From Daphnia pulex (taxonomy: Eukaryota > Arthropoda > Branchiopoda > Diplostraca > Daphniidae), in NCBI RefSeq assembly GCF_021134715.1, contig NC_060027.1, positions 3,844,001 through 3,908,000 of the forward strand: 64,000 bases of DNA, written 5' to 3'. The notes below the pieces were generated by a model. The model saw only the letters and a program-made list of their open reading frames with translations. It was not told where the DNA came from and made no database searches. The translations under genes were made by a program, and so were the position numbers. Shown here piece by piece: positions 61,801 to 64,000 of the stretch (position 1 is its first letter; every line of letters begins with the position of its first letter).

Positions 61801-63289
61801 CACCCTTTGCATGATAACGACCCGAGTAAATTTGAAATCACAGTAATAAAAGTGTAGAGTTATGACCCAAAAGAAAAAAAGTTCCCCTGGTTGGAAGGGG
61901 GGAACAAATTCTCCCTAAGCGAAAAGCTGCTGGACCAGTTGTCCGCGCACAATTCCATTGTTCCCGACTGTCATCCTTGGCGCAACGATATTTACTGCTC
62001 GAGACAAAGGTTGACAACTCATCAGTCAACGAGGGGCGTATACACGTATACGGCCATCTTCCCTCTCGCGGGACCGCAATCTTGAGCTTCCATCACGCTT
62101 CCCGGTTACGATTCCCATCCGCGTCCAATTCGCCAAGATCCCGCTGACGTCACAGTTTGCACACTGCCAGCAGAGAAGACTCCCGGACATAAATCGACTC
62201 GCAGCACAAGATTCCCAGCTATTATTCACTCAGACTAGAGCGAATAATCATTTTGAATTGAGGATTTTCAATAGTCTACGAAATTTCCAAGAGAAACTCC
62301 GGAACTGCTGGCGGGCGGAATTGTAAAAAAAAAAAATAAAAAAAATATTAATAATTCGAATGAACGGCGCGGAAAATGATTATCATTACTAGTCACTGGG
62401 GAACGCCTTTAAAGATCAAGGTTTGTTGCACTATGGGGAACTCAAAATAGCCTTCGCCTGTACAAGCGTTCTATAGATAATGTAGACTTCACAATCAGCT
62501 GAATTCTCTATGATATGTCCTACTCTTGAATTCAAAGCGGCGATTCAGACGAGATTGGAGCAGGAAATGAAACCGCCGTGCACTGTGCGCATTATTACAA
62601 AAGCCTCCCCCCGTCTTAAACTACTCCTATAAATAGTACGCCATATAGTTATTCGATGTGTTCTGTATGGTCGAGTCCTCCACTCGGCACTCAACGTAAT
62701 TTATGGGGATGATGGAGAGATCTAGCTATATTTAGCTGCACAGAGACAGACAGGAAGACGTACATTCACGCTGTGTGTTTATTCGCTAAAGCGCTTTCAG
62801 ACCATATTGATTTTGTTTTACGGTTGCCGTTGGCCGAATCTTAGTTGTACATTAGTTGAATTTTTTAAGAAGTAAGGTGGCGTATATTCTCTATTGTATA
62901 TACTAGACTAATGTCCAATTCCTGAAGAAGGGCCGAGTTTAATATCACGTGTTGGGAACGCGTGATCACGCGGGCTCTTGGATGCTGAGGATCCATCTCG
63001 TACGAGGAAAAAGTTGGGAGCGAATTTGGTGACGCAGTTCGGTGAGTCAATAAAAAGAGAATAATGACATTCGTTTGCTCGACATTGTTTGCCAGCGTCT
63101 TCAAAGGGAAAAAGCCCAAGTGGTTCAGTGTATGCAGATCGTGCAGATTATGAGAGACGGAGAATAGACAATTAGACACGTAACTCGACGATGAGCGCGG
63201 AGACACGAAGCATTTAAAAACGCTGTGTGCCTTGGCGCGGGAGTTTTCAAGAGGAAAAATCAATTGGCAGGTTAAGTTTGTTAAAACGA
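58900..63289. other. Intergenic region downstream of RGS copy 2
   Basis: No supported gene. It contains CRE palindromes at 59460 and 62145, TATA-like sites near 60053, 60184 and 62629, an 11-bp tandem repeat (ACGGCACGATG twice) at about 59449-59470, a strongly AT-rich stretch at 60540-60610, and a perfect 14-bp palindrome at 62959-62972. Confidence 0.45.
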
Positions 63290-64000
63290 GGAAGTGTCAC
63301 TGTGGCGGTATGATCCTTATGGGCATAACATTTCCAAGTTGCACTGTGCTTGAAGAGTTTATAGTTAAACTATTTTTGAATTTGATTGTTTACCGCCAGA
63401 GACAAATTGTAAAGTAAAACACAAAACAAGCCTGATCTGTAGTCGTTCTACAAGTAGTGAGTTATTATTTAAAAAACCCTGACTGAGTCAACAAAAACGG
63501 AAATAAAAAACAGTTTCAATCAACCGCCTAGCCCAGGAATAATCGTACTCCAAACTATATCTAACGATTTACAATCAACGCCCAATAAATTATCAAAAAG
63601 GAAGAATAAAGATACGGATGTCCTACCTTTACGCCTGGGAAATCCGGCCAGGCATCCACAAGTGCTCCATCCGCAGTCCAGAATAGTTGAATCCACCAGG
63701 TGAGATGGGAAAAAGGACCTCAGACTCGTGAATACACCCACACTCACATGGACGTACACGAGGACAGAGATATTTAAAGAATAAGGAAAGAAGGGATCCT
63801 TAACTCGGCTCGATATCGTTTGTTTTCTCTGATGAAACGGGATGCTGTTTATCTAAATTTAAAAAATGGGTTACGAAAATGTTGACAGAAACAACAAGTA
63901 AGGAAAAATTGAAAATGGGACAGTGAGTAAACCCTAATTGTTAACAAACAGGAGAATTTAAGGTTTACATGTAATACACTATGCAAATCATGCATCATAA
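63290..64000. repeat. Segmental-duplication block, copy 2
   Basis: Homologous to 50640-51260 with many small indels. It continues to the window edge, so its right boundary is not visible. Confidence 0.85.
63627..63852 (-). other. Candidate exon inside duplicated block, copy 2 (frame disturbed)
   Basis: It keeps the acceptor TTTAG|ATAAACAGCAT and donor GTAAAG|GTAGGA of copy 1. The frame reads CECGCIHESEVLF, then PISPGGFNYSG, but a four-base insertion before GCGGATGGAGCA shifts it into an early stop. The original ending (ADGALVDAWPDFPGVK) survives in another frame. This looks like a decayed copy of a coding exon. Confidence 0.35.

Overview
The window looks like nuclear DNA from a small-genome arthropod, most likely a cladoceran crustacean such as Daphnia (inference). 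It is AT-rich with no operons. Four of the conserved genes have introns mostly of about 60-140 bp with GT-AG ends (the larger ones are two in protein O-mannosyltransferase 1 and one in the second RGS gene), and it carries a timeless-family clock gene. It is also full of recent local duplications, as is typical of Daphnia. All exon joins below were made by eye from reading frame, splice sites and family similarity.

Left part (1-10.4 kb) is compact and gene-dense. It holds a timeless-like gene (+), then CHTOP (-) and TRNAU1AP/SECp43 (-). A 542-bp divergent promoter separates TRNAU1AP from an unrecognised five-exon gene of 636 residues (+). CHTOP acts in mRNA export and TRNAU1AP in selenocysteine tRNA biology; their being neighbours probably has no functional meaning.

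Middle part (10.4-34 kb) is accessory DNA. Its centrepiece is an intronless 2,528-residue gene (13525-21111, -). It encodes a membrane-anchored coiled coil built from 25 near-identical units of 92, 85 or 78 residues. The three lengths differ by exactly one or two heptads, and the units are arranged in higher-order repeats. I do not recognise the family. Downstream come a 388-bp fold-back element, a piggyBac-like MITE with TTAA target sites, and a tandem array of broken Tyr/Thr-rich secreted-protein genes that keep TATA promoters and signal-peptide exons. Tandem repeats and a possible tRNA-derived SINE are also present.

Right part (34-64 kb) starts with a complete 13-exon protein O-mannosyltransferase 1 gene (-, 809 residues). 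After about 9 kb without recognisable genes come two R4-type RGS genes (+), about 10 kb apart. Each is followed by a second homologous block, so this is a tandem segmental duplication. The 41-63 kb region is enriched for full cAMP-response palindromes (TGACGTCA) and CACGTG E-boxes. The TATA box of the first RGS copy has decayed in the second, suggesting regulatory divergence.

Most exciting candidates: the heptad-quantised, higher-order-repeat coiled-coil gene, and the RGS segmental duplication with its regulatory landscape.
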